Assembly (NCBI GenBank): GCA_040755055.1
Contig: JBFMBS010000001.1
Coordinates: 144,429 to 208,428 of the forward strand
DNA from: DYJK01 sp040755055
Lineage (GTDB): Bacteria; Bacteroidota; Ignavibacteria; Ignavibacteriales; Melioribacteraceae
Direction of reading: 5' to 3'
DNA: 64,000 bases
A program made the position numbers and the translations under genes. Every line of letters starts with the position of its first letter. Positions within the stretch are counted from its first letter, which is position 1. This document shows positions 17,708-25,821 of this stretch, piece by piece. The notes beneath the pieces are model-generated. The model saw only the letters and a list, made by a program, of their open reading frames with translations. It did not search any database and was not told where the DNA came from.

Positions 17708-18933
17708 TTTACTTCAACCTCTGTCATTTTATGATATGTTTCTTTCTGTGCCGATAAAATCTGCCGGTACGTTTCATCCATCTGTGTTGTAATTATTTTC
17801 CAATCATAAGTAGAACAAATCAATTCATATCCGTTGGAACTGAGCACATTCCTCATCGCCCAATTATTCAACAGTTCAACTGCACGCAGAGCAAAATTTT
17901 CCGGATCATCTTCAATCAACACCGATTCCCCGTCGGTAACATTTATTCCTTCGCAGCCGATGCTTGTTGTAATAACCGGCTTCTTCATTGCAAGTGCTTC
18001 AAGCACTTTTAATCTTGTACCGCCGCCCATCCGCAGCGGAACTACGTACAAACTCGAACGCCATACATACGGACGAACATCATCGACATAACCGGTTACT
18101 ATCACATTGTTTGATGATCTATCCTGAAGACTTTTCGGCGGACTGTTTCCGACTATATAAATTTTTGCTTGAGGAATTTTTTTCAATATCAGCGGAAAAA
18201 TTTCATCGAGGAAATAGAGCATGCCGTCGCAATTCGGAAAGTAGCCCATCATGCCGGTAAATACCATCGAGTATGGTTCCGGTTTTTCGAACAAAGGTTT
18301 AAAGTAAGAAGTATCAACTCCGTTCGGCATTAAAAATTTCGGAATGTGCGGTACATCTTTGTTAAGAATTGTTTTATCTCTTTCGGATACGGCAAATATT
18401 GCATCCATCTTTTTGCAAACGGCGATCTCTTCTTCGTAGGATTTTTTGTACTCTCTGTAATAATGAACACGTCTCAAAGAATTTTGCTGGTACTTCCACA
18501 TACGAAAAAGATTATCATACTCGATGTTGTGTTCGTCGAGAATTTTAACGGCGTCGGTTTTTAATTCGAAGTTGCCCATAATCGGAAATTCCATTTGCAC
18601 TATATCGAAATCTTCGGCTTCGAGTAGTTCGTCAATTTTTTTCTGCATCTCTCTGCTTTTGGAATAGAGGGAGAAAAAACTTTCCGATGTCCACAGCGCA
18701 TAAAACTGTGCGATCCTTCTGTACGTCCATGTCCACGGCGGTTCAACGAGATGAAACGCCTTCACTTTTGAATTAAAGTGATCGGTTAACAATTTCATTT
18801 CGCTTTCTCTTCCGAATGTTACAAACGTAACTTCGTTATTATCTGTAATGCCTTTAAGAAGATGATATATTCGCAAAGCACCTCCGAAATTTGGAGGCAC
18901 GGGACAGTACGGTGATAAATGAAGTATCTTCAT
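17704..18933 (-). CDS. Glycosyltransferase, GT4-like (GT-B fold)
   Basis: The frame is open from 19008, but the start is best placed at the ATG at 18933 (MKILHLSPYCPVPPNFGGA), behind an AGAGAG-type ribosome site; the 25 codons further upstream do not resemble the family. The 409-residue product has an N-terminal Rossmann half and a C-terminal half with VFTGMMGYFPNCDGMLYFL, AKIYIVGNSPP, VTGYVDDVRPYVWRSSLYVVPLRMGGGTRLKVLEALAMKKPVITT, with the EALA-type acidic motif that binds the nucleotide sugar. It resembles the glycosyltransferases found in exosortase-associated clusters. It acts at the cytoplasmic face on lipid-linked intermediates. Confidence 0.88.
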   Translation of the reverse strand: MKILHLSPYCPVPPNFGGALRIYHLLKGITDNNEVTFVTFGRESEMKLLTDHFNSKVKAFHLVEPPWTWTYRRIAQFYALWTSESFFSLYSKSREMQKKIDELLEAEDFDIVQMEFPIMGNFELKTDAVKILDEHNIEYDNLFRMWKYQQNSLRRVHYYREYKKSYEEEIAVCKKMDAIFAVSERDKTILNKDVPHIPKFLMPNGVDTSYFKPLFEKPEPYSMVFTGMMGYFPNCDGMLYFLDEIFPLILKKIPQAKIYIVGNSPPKSLQDRSSNNVIVTGYVDDVRPYVWRSSLYVVPLRMGGGTRLKVLEALAMKKPVITTSIGCEGINVTDGESVLIEDDPENFALRAVELLNNWAMRNVLSSNGYELICSTYDWKIITTQMDETYRQILSAQKETYHKMTEVEVK

Positions 18934-19057
18934 TTTTGTTTTCTCTCTTTTTGAATTTGTTGTTTCACTCAACTGTTTATTCAACTGGTTTAATTGTAGG
19001 GAACGCAAAATTTGCGTTCCTTATATTGTTATTTTCATCCTTCAAAAAATTTTGGGT

Positions 19058-19924
19058 TCATCCCAACCACGGTCTTTCATCTATTGATGAATAAATTCTG
19101 TTAGTAAAAAAACGTGCAGTAATCACAGATAAAAGAAAGAGCGGTATTTCAAGAACGATTCTATCCCATTTTGTTTTGGGGTCCTGGAAAAATCTAAACA
19201 GCCATTCCATTCCGGTTTTTCTAAAAATTGCCGGTGCTCTTTTTTTTTCACCGGAAAGAAAATCAAAGAGCCCGCCTACAGCCATGCAGACCGTTTGTCC
19301 CAGCTTGCCGGCAATCTTTTCGGCAAATATTTCTTGCTTAGGCGAACCCATTGCAATCAACAAAATATCCGGCGAGATTCTTTTTATTTCGTTAATCATT
19401 TCAATTTCTTCTTCGCTCGAAAAATATCCCGAATGAAAACCGGCAATATTTAACCCGGGATAATTTATCTCCAGCTTTATCACGCATTCTTTTACCACTT
19501 CGCGAACAGCACCTAGCAAATAAACTTTGCTTCCAAGTTCGACAGCAGTCTGTAAAATCAAAGGTGTAAAATCTGTTCCGTTCAAATTTTCTTTTACCGG
19601 TCTGGAAAAAATTCTACCGGCAACCTTCAAACCGCTTCCATCGGGCAAAACCAGATCGGCTTTATTCACTGTTTGAGCAAATGCCGGATTTTTACTTGCG
19701 AGATAAATAGTATGCACATTTGTAAAAAAAACTTTGCGCGATTTTTGCTCAGTCTTATCCGTCAAAAAATTTCGTATGATTTTCAAAGCTTCAGTACGGG
19801 TTATATTATCAAACCGCACACCGAAGAAGTGTATTTTATTTTCCACCACATTTTCGATTCCTTCTCCGGTGTTCCCTTCGTTTTTCTCGTTTGCAATTAT
19901 TTTTAATCCGTCAACCGTAATCAT
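19058..19924 (-). CDS. WecG/TagA/CpsF-family glycosyltransferase (GT26)
   Basis: A 288-residue protein. The family begins at IHFFGVRFDNITRTEALKII; TNVHTIYLASKNPAFAQTVNKADLVLPDGSGLKVAGRIF contains the conserved acceptor-site aspartate in ADLVLPDG. VYLLGAVREVVKECV and ISPDILLIAMGSPKQEIFAEKI are the donor-site region, and RKTGMEWLFRFFQDPKTKWDRIV is the C-terminal membrane-contact appendage. GT26 enzymes add the second sugar to the undecaprenyl-PP-sugar made by a WecA- or WbaP-type enzyme; a WecA-type gene is encoded at 25822. It overlaps the O-antigen ligase gene by 4 bases. Confidence 0.92.
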   Translation of the reverse strand: MITVDGLKIIANEKNEGNTGEGIENVVENKIHFFGVRFDNITRTEALKIIRNFLTDKTEQKSRKVFFTNVHTIYLASKNPAFAQTVNKADLVLPDGSGLKVAGRIFSRPVKENLNGTDFTPLILQTAVELGSKVYLLGAVREVVKECVIKLEINYPGLNIAGFHSGYFSSEEEIEMINEIKRISPDILLIAMGSPKQEIFAEKIAGKLGQTVCMAVGGLFDFLSGEKKRAPAIFRKTGMEWLFRFFQDPKTKWDRIVLEIPLFLLSVITARFFTNRIYSSIDERPWLG

Positions 19925-21441
19925 ACATTCTGCCCGTCGGTTATTTTTTTTGATTCTTTGTTAAGGCTCGATAATGCCGGGATCAGTCCGCAAAGCGTAC
20001 CGAGAACTATCATGTTTCTGTAATAAGTAAGCTGTAAATCGAAATAGGAGACTACCATTTGATTAATAATTGCCGCGGCGATAATTATGCAAATAGCTTT
20101 GAGATAAGGGTCGCTAAGTTTTGTGTAAAGTGACGCACACCTGAAAATAAGCGCATTGAAGAAGAGCCAAAAAATGAAGAAGCCGATTGCACCGCTTTTG
20201 ACAAATACCCACAAAATTTCATTATGCGGTATATAGTCGCGTAAAGGGAAAATTATATCCGGCAGCGGAATTAGATTTATATATTTATTGCCGAATCCGA
20301 TTCCGGTTAACGGATCGGTTGTTTTAATTGTGTACGCTAAATTGTAACGTTCGAAATCGCGGTATAAATTAGAAAGGTAACGTTCGTTTTCAGCACTTGG
20401 ATCAATGCTTGATTTAACAAGTCGCAGAGGCGATGCAAGTCTGCTTTCGCTTTCCCAAAAAGCTGCGGAATAAATTGCAGCAGCCAGCAAAAAAACAACC
20501 AAGTAATTAAAAAGTTTTACGCGCTCCTTATTATGCAGCATTAATGCAAATGCAATGAACGAAACAAACAAACCGGCGTATGCAGCGCGGCGTTGCCCGG
20601 CAAAAAATCCGATAACAAGCACCGGCAGCAATAATAAAATAGCATTCCGCTGGTTCTCATTTCCTTTCAGCATCGCGAGACTAATTAAAAATATTATCAG
20701 AATCGATGTGAAGACCGGGTCTTCATGATTGGTTAATGTTTCCAAACCGGCATTACTGAATCCCATGGATGCAAAGCGCAGACTGCCTTGCAACGCTTTA
20801 ATTGTAACGCCGGCAATAAAAATCCACATCAAAATTTCTATCTGTCTTTTGGTTTGAATAATCTGCGGCACCATGAAGAATAAAAACGTGAAATAGAAAA
20901 GTGCACGCAGTTCCCACATTGCCGGCAAAAATTCTCCGCCGCTTTTCATTCCATTCACAAATGAAAGCAAGAGACTCGCAACAAAAATCAACGCGAGAAG
21001 CCATTCTTGTATGTATTGTATCTTCGTACGCTTTCTTACGCTGATTGCGATAAACCATGCGAGCAGTAAAAACATAAAATGGAGCTCAACCGGATTAATT
21101 ACGCCGGCAGCTAAACTCGACAAGTGGGAATTCTCTTTCAGATTTTTGAAATAATCTACCCTGAATGTAATTGGGTCAAAACCTGGAATGTTGTATTGAT
21201 CAAACAGCAAAACCAAGAAAAAGAAAATGTAAAATCCCCAATCAACTCTGTAAAAAATCAGCAGTACGATTGCCGCAACAGTCACGAGTCCGACTGCCGG
21301 AACTACGTTTCCCTCTGTAGCAATTAGAAGAACCGCCGCAATTATCGAAACCAGCGCCGTAACAAACGCAACAACTGTTTTATCAAACGGAATGTTCTGC
21401 AAAAATTTGTTTCTATAATATGTAAGTGAGCTTGTATTCAT
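19921..21441 (-). CDS. O-antigen ligase / Wzy-like polymerase membrane protein
   Basis: A 506-residue protein with about twelve hydrophobic helices and a large periplasmic loop near 350-420 (ASPLRLVKSSIDPSAENERYLSNLYRDFERYNLAYTIK, then PLTGIGFGNKY, then HNEILWVFVKSGAIGFFIF). The pattern GxGFG followed by HNxxLxxxxxxG is that of the Wzy_C/O-antigen ligase superfamily, whose members polymerise repeat units or attach glycans to lipid or protein. Whether it is a polymerase or a ligase is not decidable from sequence. It lies between the 55-residue membrane protein gene and wecG-like gene. Confidence 0.88.
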   Translation of the reverse strand: MNTSSLTYYRNKFLQNIPFDKTVVAFVTALVSIIAAVLLIATEGNVVPAVGLVTVAAIVLLIFYRVDWGFYIFFFLVLLFDQYNIPGFDPITFRVDYFKNLKENSHLSSLAAGVINPVELHFMFLLLAWFIAISVRKRTKIQYIQEWLLALIFVASLLLSFVNGMKSGGEFLPAMWELRALFYFTFLFFMVPQIIQTKRQIEILMWIFIAGVTIKALQGSLRFASMGFSNAGLETLTNHEDPVFTSILIIFLISLAMLKGNENQRNAILLLLPVLVIGFFAGQRRAAYAGLFVSFIAFALMLHNKERVKLFNYLVVFLLAAAIYSAAFWESESRLASPLRLVKSSIDPSAENERYLSNLYRDFERYNLAYTIKTTDPLTGIGFGNKYINLIPLPDIIFPLRDYIPHNEILWVFVKSGAIGFFIFWLFFNALIFRCASLYTKLSDPYLKAICIIIAAAIINQMVVSYFDLQLTYYRNMIVLGTLCGLIPALSSLNKESKKITDGQNV

Positions 21442-21450
21442 TAATATTCT

Positions 21451-21618
21451 TTAATCAAGCGGAAATTCCATTCTATATATTTTTAAGAGAATGTAGAGAG
21501 TTTGCAAAAGTGCAATCACTGCTATTATTGTGTATTTGACCACATCGGATTTCCAATTAAATTTTCCCAAAATGATTGCGACAAAAGAGAATGCGATTAA
21601 AACCAGGATCATCTGCAT
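21451..21618 (-). CDS. Small membrane protein of 55 residues
   Basis: A short frame running from ATG at 21618 to TAA at 21451 fills the gap between the ATPase and ligase genes. It reads MQMILVLIAFSFVAIILGKF, then NWKSDVVKYT, then a second hydrophobic stretch IIAVIALLQTLYILLKIY, ending RMEFPLD. A ribosome site AAGGA stands 8-9 bases before the ATG. Two membrane helices with a short charged turn are predicted. Its place, spacing and good ribosome site argue that it is a real gene of the exopolysaccharide operon, perhaps a small partner of the ligase or copolymerase. No family recognised. Confidence 0.65.
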   Translation of the reverse strand: MQMILVLIAFSFVAIILGKFNWKSDVVKYTIIAVIALLQTLYILLKIYRMEFPLD

Positions 21619-21629
21619 AAAAGCCGTCC

Positions 21630-22400
21630 TTAAAAATCTTCGTCGTTTGCTTTGTTCATCACAAAACCGATTACATTCTTTTCATTAACACGTCGGAATA
21701 ATCTGCTGATGTCTCTTCGTTTTGTTCTGCTCGATTCAACTACCACTATCAATCCGTTCAGTTGATTTGCAATCAGTGTAGGAAAATGTTTCGAATCGAC
21801 CGAAGTCATATCGACAATTAAGAATTCGAATTTTTGCAGAAGCGAATAAGCAACTATATTAAAGTTGATTAGCCGGTTCGGCGGAAGAATTTTCAAATTA
21901 CCGGATGGAAGGACAGATAAATTTTCTATCTGTGTCGGCGTAACACAAATTTCATCCCCGAGAAGTGCATCCGAAAAACCGGGCGAGTTTGGCATTCCGA
22001 AAATTTCATGAATACGCGGACTGTAAGTATTTAGGTCAATCAAAATTGTTTTCCTTTGCGAACTTAACGAAAGAGCGGTTGCAAGATTACATGCTGTGGT
22101 AGTTTTTCCTTCCCCCTGATTTGCGCTGGTCACCCCAAGCATACATTTTATATTCTTATTTTTCCCGGAGGGACCGTTAATAAATAATGAGTAATTGAAA
22201 CTATTGTACAAATGATAGTTCACAATTTTTTCATTAACCGATTTCCCGTGATTTGCATTAAAGATCACCGGTTTCAAAGTTCTTTCTATTTCGATGCCGG
22301 ATTCCTTCTCATGCCGCTTTTCTTTTGGTTCTGATTCAGGGTTCTCGTTTTCATCGTCAACCGGATCAATCAACAGATCGTATTTTTCCTCATTCTTCAT
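21630..22400 (-). CDS. CpsD/CapB-like ATPase of the BY-kinase family
   Basis: Start placed at the ATG at 22400 (MKNEEKYDLLID), preceded by AAAGGAAC; the longer frame from 22484 would run into the chain-length gene. The product has about 256 residues. Walker A is VTSANQGEGKTTTACNLA, Walker A' ILIDLNTYSPRIHEIFG, and FEFLIVDMTSVDS is the Walker B. These are the features of bacterial tyrosine kinases that cycle with a Wzz-type partner. The C-terminus (RRVNEKNVIGFVMNKANDEDF) has no tyrosine cluster, so it is probably an ATPase regulator of chain length rather than an autophosphorylating kinase. It follows the Wzz-like gene. Confidence 0.87.
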   Translation of the reverse strand: MKNEEKYDLLIDPVDDENENPESEPKEKRHEKESGIEIERTLKPVIFNANHGKSVNEKIVNYHLYNSFNYSLFINGPSGKNKNIKCMLGVTSANQGEGKTTTACNLATALSLSSQRKTILIDLNTYSPRIHEIFGMPNSPGFSDALLGDEICVTPTQIENLSVLPSGNLKILPPNRLINFNIVAYSLLQKFEFLIVDMTSVDSKHFPTLIANQLNGLIVVVESSRTKRRDISRLFRRVNEKNVIGFVMNKANDEDF

Positions 22401-22428
22401 AAACGTGTTCCTTTCTTTTTGAACAACT

Positions 22429-23805
22429 TCATTTTCTTGCCGAAGGCAGATAAGCGAGAATCGGTTTATCGTACACTTCGACATCGTGCGTCGTTCTAAT
22501 TCTCATATCGAACAATTCCATAAATCCGGCAGCCAAAAACCCGATGAACAAGCCGAGACCGATTCCTCCGAAGATGAGTAAAAACTTATTCGGTTTTGAC
22601 GGATTGACCGGGTACTGTGGCGGATCGATAACTATATATTGTTCCGCGCCTTTTTTGCCGAGATCGCGTGTTGTTCTTGCTTGTTCCAATTTTATTTTCA
22701 TGTCATTATACAATTTGCTGTAAACATCATAGGTCGATCTCACATCCTCATTTTGATTCTTGTTGACCTCTGCACTTCGAACCATTCCGATTGCATCGTT
22801 GCGCTGTCTTCTGAGTTCCCATACCTGATTTTGCTGCCTAGTTAATTCAGATTCGAGAGTGTGCTTCATTCGATCTATCAAGAAAGAAATTTTTAATTGG
22901 AGTGTTTTCACATCGGGAAAATTCGGGGTGTATCTTTTAGAAATGTCGTCATATTTATTAAGCAGTGTTCGCAGTTCATCGGCATCGGGAACATCAAGCA
23001 TAACAACTTTATAATAGTTGGTAATTGTATTTTGATCGCCGAAATTATTCGAAGTGCTGCGCAAAATTTTTAGTGCCGTTTGGCAGCTCAGAATTTTTGC
23101 TTCAATCCCTCCGATATCCGATTCCAAAGCGCCGATTCGTGTAGAGACTCCGTAACCGTCGCCGCCGGGCAGAACACTTGATCTTACGGTTTCGATATAT
23201 TGCTGCTGGCTCAGCTCAAATTTATCCCCCAGGTCTTTCAGTTTGTTTTCAAAAAATTCTACGGCTAGTTCATTCTCTTTGTTGTTGACTTCAAGCCGCT
23301 TTTTTATAAATAGATCGGAAAGAATCTGAGCCCCCTTTTGCGCGCGTTCAGGTTTCGAATCAAAAAAATCAATTGTGAATGAATCGGAACCGCGCAGTTC
23401 TGTTTCGATATTATCTCTCACAGCTTTAATAACTTCTTCCTTTTCTTCTTTTGTGCCGAAAGGTTTATCTACACCGATACTTTCTATAAGAGCAAAAATT
23501 GTAGGACGGCTTTTGACAATTTCGTTGAAGTCTCTCAATCGATCATCGGATGCTGCCCGAACTGCCATAGTGTAACTGACAAGCGGATTTAATACGGCAT
23601 CTCTTTGCGCAGAAATTGTAATTGACGACATATATTTCTTAGGCAAGAGAAATGCGGCGGAGATACAAACAACACTTATTGCAATAAACGGGAAAAGAAA
23701 AAATCTTTTCCTCCTTCGTAGTACGGAAAGTATTTCATCAATAGTAAACTGCGGATATTTTATCATAATGCCCAACATCCCATGTTGTGAATTCATTAAG
23801 TACAA
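22429..23805 (-). CDS. Wzz/GumC-type chain-length determinant
   Basis: A 458-residue polysaccharide copolymerase with two membrane helices: one near 35-55 (FFLFPFIAISVVCISAAFLL) and one near 402-428 (FLLIFGGIGLGLFIGFLAAG) preceded by the proline-rich PPQYPVNPSKPNKF typical of the family. The periplasmic part between is mostly coiled coil. Later starts (codon 10 at 23778 or codon 14, MIKYPQFTIDEI, at 23766) are more likely if the putative sigma-54 element at 23817 is real, because transcription would then begin inside the nominal frame. It heads the leftward exopolysaccharide operon and pairs with the ATPase gene next to it. Confidence 0.88.
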   Translation of the reverse strand: MYLMNSQHGMLGIMIKYPQFTIDEILSVLRRRKRFFLFPFIAISVVCISAAFLLPKKYMSSITISAQRDAVLNPLVSYTMAVRAASDDRLRDFNEIVKSRPTIFALIESIGVDKPFGTKEEKEEVIKAVRDNIETELRGSDSFTIDFFDSKPERAQKGAQILSDLFIKKRLEVNNKENELAVEFFENKLKDLGDKFELSQQQYIETVRSSVLPGGDGYGVSTRIGALESDIGGIEAKILSCQTALKILRSTSNNFGDQNTITNYYKVVMLDVPDADELRTLLNKYDDISKRYTPNFPDVKTLQLKISFLIDRMKHTLESELTRQQNQVWELRRQRNDAIGMVRSAEVNKNQNEDVRSTYDVYSKLYNDMKIKLEQARTTRDLGKKGAEQYIVIDPPQYPVNPSKPNKFLLIFGGIGLGLFIGFLAAGFMELFDMRIRTTHDVEVYDKPILAYLPSARK

Positions 23806-23817
23806 AAAGTCGTGCCA
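23801..23817 (-). promoter_or_regulatory. Possible weak sigma-54 promoter for the leftward operon
   Basis: On the minus strand TGGCACGACTTTTTGT has a perfect -24 box (TGGCACG), but the -12 position reads TTTTG instead of TTGC, so the match is imperfect by one critical base pair. It would start transcription near 23790, in front of the alternative Wzz starts at 23778 or 23766. Reported because the divergent rightward operon has a good sigma-54 site nearby. Confidence 0.3.
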
Positions 23818-24073
23818 AGCAAAAAATGTAATTGACGGAACGATTTTGTTGAATTGCGGCGCAATTTCTGTGAATGTATATGAGTGCGTTACTTAAAAAA
23901 ATTTAGCGAATGTATATAAAAGCATCGCCCATCAATACTCATTTGTGTAAAAGATATTCACAATAGGGTGATGACTATCAAAAATATTTTCATTATGTGT
24001 CTATCATAAACGAATGAGTTTCAACTCACTTTCACTTCCTCATTAATAATCATAAAAAGAAGTGTTTTTTGAA

Positions 24074-24089
24074 CGGCACACCGTTTGCT
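24074..24089 (+). promoter_or_regulatory. Sigma-54 (-24/-12) promoter of the Wza-type gene
   Basis: CGGCACACCGTTTGCT has GG at 24075-24076 and GC at 24087-24088 with exactly 10 bases between, in the context GGCAC-N5-TTTGCT. That matches the sigma-54 consensus TGGCAC-N5-TTGCW except for the first base. The transcript would begin near 24100, about 20 bases before the ATG at 24122. The intergenic region 23806-24121 otherwise holds no gene; upstream binding sites for an activator would be expected in it but no clear palindrome was identified. A sigma-54 activator is encoded at 38594-40060, though it need not be the one used here. Confidence 0.65.
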
Positions 24090-24121
24090 TTAATCTGTGT
24101 GATTAATTACAAGAAAGTGTT

Positions 24122-24859
24122 ATGAAAAATTTAAGATTTATTTTTTTACTGTTCATCCCGTTCATTGCTTCGTTAATAACCGGCTGCGGCGGAGGTCGTA
24201 ATCTTGCCGCAAGTGAATCGACTTACTCACTCTTCAAAAATTCAAATGTAGGATCTCTGCAAGAAAATACTATTACACCGGACACAACGACGTACCGCTC
24301 AACAGACTTAATAAAGTCTGGCGATCAATTGCAAATATCTGTTTGGGGTTATCCGGAATTCAATACAACAACTACGGTAAAGGATTACGGAACGGTAACG
24401 ATACCGTTAATCGGCGAAGTTCTCGCCGCCGGTTTATCGACAGAACGTTTCAAAGTAGATGTAAGCCGCAGATTAACCGAGTACGTGAAAGGTGAACCGA
24501 ATGTTACGGTGTCGCACATCGATATGAATAAACGAATCAGCGTTATGGGCGCAGTGAACAAACAAGATAATTACACTTCTCTTTCGGAAGTCTCGCTTGT
24601 TGAAATTATTGCAGCAGCCGGCGGAACAGCACCGGATGCCGATCTCGAACACATAAAAATTTTTAGGAAAGGCAATACCAGCGACTTCATCGAGGTCGAT
24701 CTAGCAAGACACCTGGAACGCGGTAACATGGAATACATCCCGAAAGTAAAATCGGGCGATACTGTTTTCATTCCGAAAAAAGAAAATGTAATGAGAGACC
24801 TTTCCGATTTCACACGAGACATTCTTTTACTATTTGGTTTCTTCACATTCTTATATTAA
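24122..24859 (+). CDS. Wza-type polysaccharide export lipoprotein
   Basis: A 245-residue outer-membrane exporter. The signal peptide ends in the lipobox LITGC, giving lipidated Cys 22. A Poly_export domain (about 60-145) contains LIKSGDQLQISVWGYPEFNTTTTVKDYGTVTIPLIGEV and LTEYVKGEPNVTVSH. A SLBB domain (about 150-220) contains KRISVMGAVNKQDNY and SLVEIIAAAGGTAPDADLEHIKIF. The C-terminus ends in a hydrophobic helix (LLLFGFFTFLY). Such proteins form the ring through which polymer leaves the cell, opposite the Wzz-type copolymerase. It is the first gene of the rightward operon behind a sigma-54 promoter. Confidence 0.92.
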   Translation: MKNLRFIFLLFIPFIASLITGCGGGRNLAASESTYSLFKNSNVGSLQENTITPDTTTYRSTDLIKSGDQLQISVWGYPEFNTTTTVKDYGTVTIPLIGEVLAAGLSTERFKVDVSRRLTEYVKGEPNVTVSHIDMNKRISVMGAVNKQDNYTSLSEVSLVEIIAAAGGTAPDADLEHIKIFRKGNTSDFIEVDLARHLERGNMEYIPKVKSGDTVFIPKKENVMRDLSDFTRDILLLFGFFTFLY

Positions 24860-24863
24860 AAAT

Positions 24864-25772
24864 ATGACGACCATTAAAAAAAATACCGTAGTACTGATTT
24901 TTTTCTTCAGCGCTTTTTCGTTCGCACAAGAAATAAATGTGCCGATGCTTAGAGGCGCAAGAAACAGCGCAATGGGCGACGCACTCATTTCCGAAGCCGG
25001 TGATGTAAGCACCTCATACTTAAATCCGGCATCGCTTGTTTTTGTGAAAGAGCGGTCACTCTTCATTAATCACGGACAGCTAAAGAATAATCTCGGGATG
25101 ACGGAAAATTTTGCAATTACTCTTTTGCGCACAAATCCGGTGGTGCTTTCTGTTGGTTTGGAATCTTACCATCTCGGTTATCTTAGAAAAAATTCCGCTT
25201 TCCCGGCACAGCGTATCTTTGAATTTGGCTACACACTTACGGCTGCAACAAATGCTATTGCACAAACATTCGGTATCGGTGCAACAATCGGATTTCAATA
25301 CGGCAAAACGGATTTCGCAAAAGAGTGGACAGCATTTTATTCAGTAGGAATAAACTATTCACCTTCGGCGGATATTAATTACGGACTCTCATTAACAGGT
25401 TTGGGTGAAGATATCAGGTACGAACAAGTTGATTCGAATTTGTCGCCGGTGAAATTTCAGCCGCGCAAAAGTTTGGTTGTCGGTGCGTCGATGAAATACC
25501 CGTCTTCATCTTCATTGCGAAGAACGATTTTCGTTTTGGCACTAGCAAATGAAAAAATTTTCGGCAAATCAGGTTTGCTATACAAAACCGGCATCGAGGT
25601 TATACCATGGCAATTTTTGCATCTCCGGCTTGGCTATGTATTTGGTCCTGATGCCAACGATCCGCGGTTTGGATTCGGTGTAAATCTTAATCCGCTCGTT
25701 GTGGAATACGTGTACTTCGCCGGTAAGTCGCCGGCTATGCATCAACAATTCTCGTTATCGATTAATCTGTGA
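24864..25772 (+). CDS. PorV/PorQ-like outer-membrane beta-barrel protein
   Basis: Start placed at ATG 24864 (MTTIKKNTVVLIFFFSAFSFAQ), which gives a proper signal peptide and no overlap with the export gene; the frame itself opens at 24834. The mature part starts with VPMLRGARNSAMGDALISEAGDVSTSYLNPASLVFV, the plug-like start of the PorV/PorQ (UPF0164-like) family, then alternating strands ending in LSINL. These barrels serve as T9SS shuttles or as outer-membrane channels. Its location between the export lipoprotein and the initiating transferase suggests a part in moving polymer or a polymer-modifying protein across the outer membrane. Confidence 0.75.
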   Translation: MTTIKKNTVVLIFFFSAFSFAQEINVPMLRGARNSAMGDALISEAGDVSTSYLNPASLVFVKERSLFINHGQLKNNLGMTENFAITLLRTNPVVLSVGLESYHLGYLRKNSAFPAQRIFEFGYTLTAATNAIAQTFGIGATIGFQYGKTDFAKEWTAFYSVGINYSPSADINYGLSLTGLGEDIRYEQVDSNLSPVKFQPRKSLVVGASMKYPSSSSLRRTIFVLALANEKIFGKSGLLYKTGIEVIPWQFLHLRLGYVFGPDANDPRFGFGVNLNPLVVEYVYFAGKSPAMHQQFSLSINL

Positions 25773-25821
25773 GCAAAACACTGCGCAAACAAAAAAAGAA
25801 GAAAGTTTTGAAGAGGTTTCA

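Noticed and set aside
18934..19008. 25 extra N-terminal codons for the GT4-like transferase
   Set aside because: They do not resemble the family, and the ATG at 18933 has a proper ribosome site and the canonical MKILHLSPY start.
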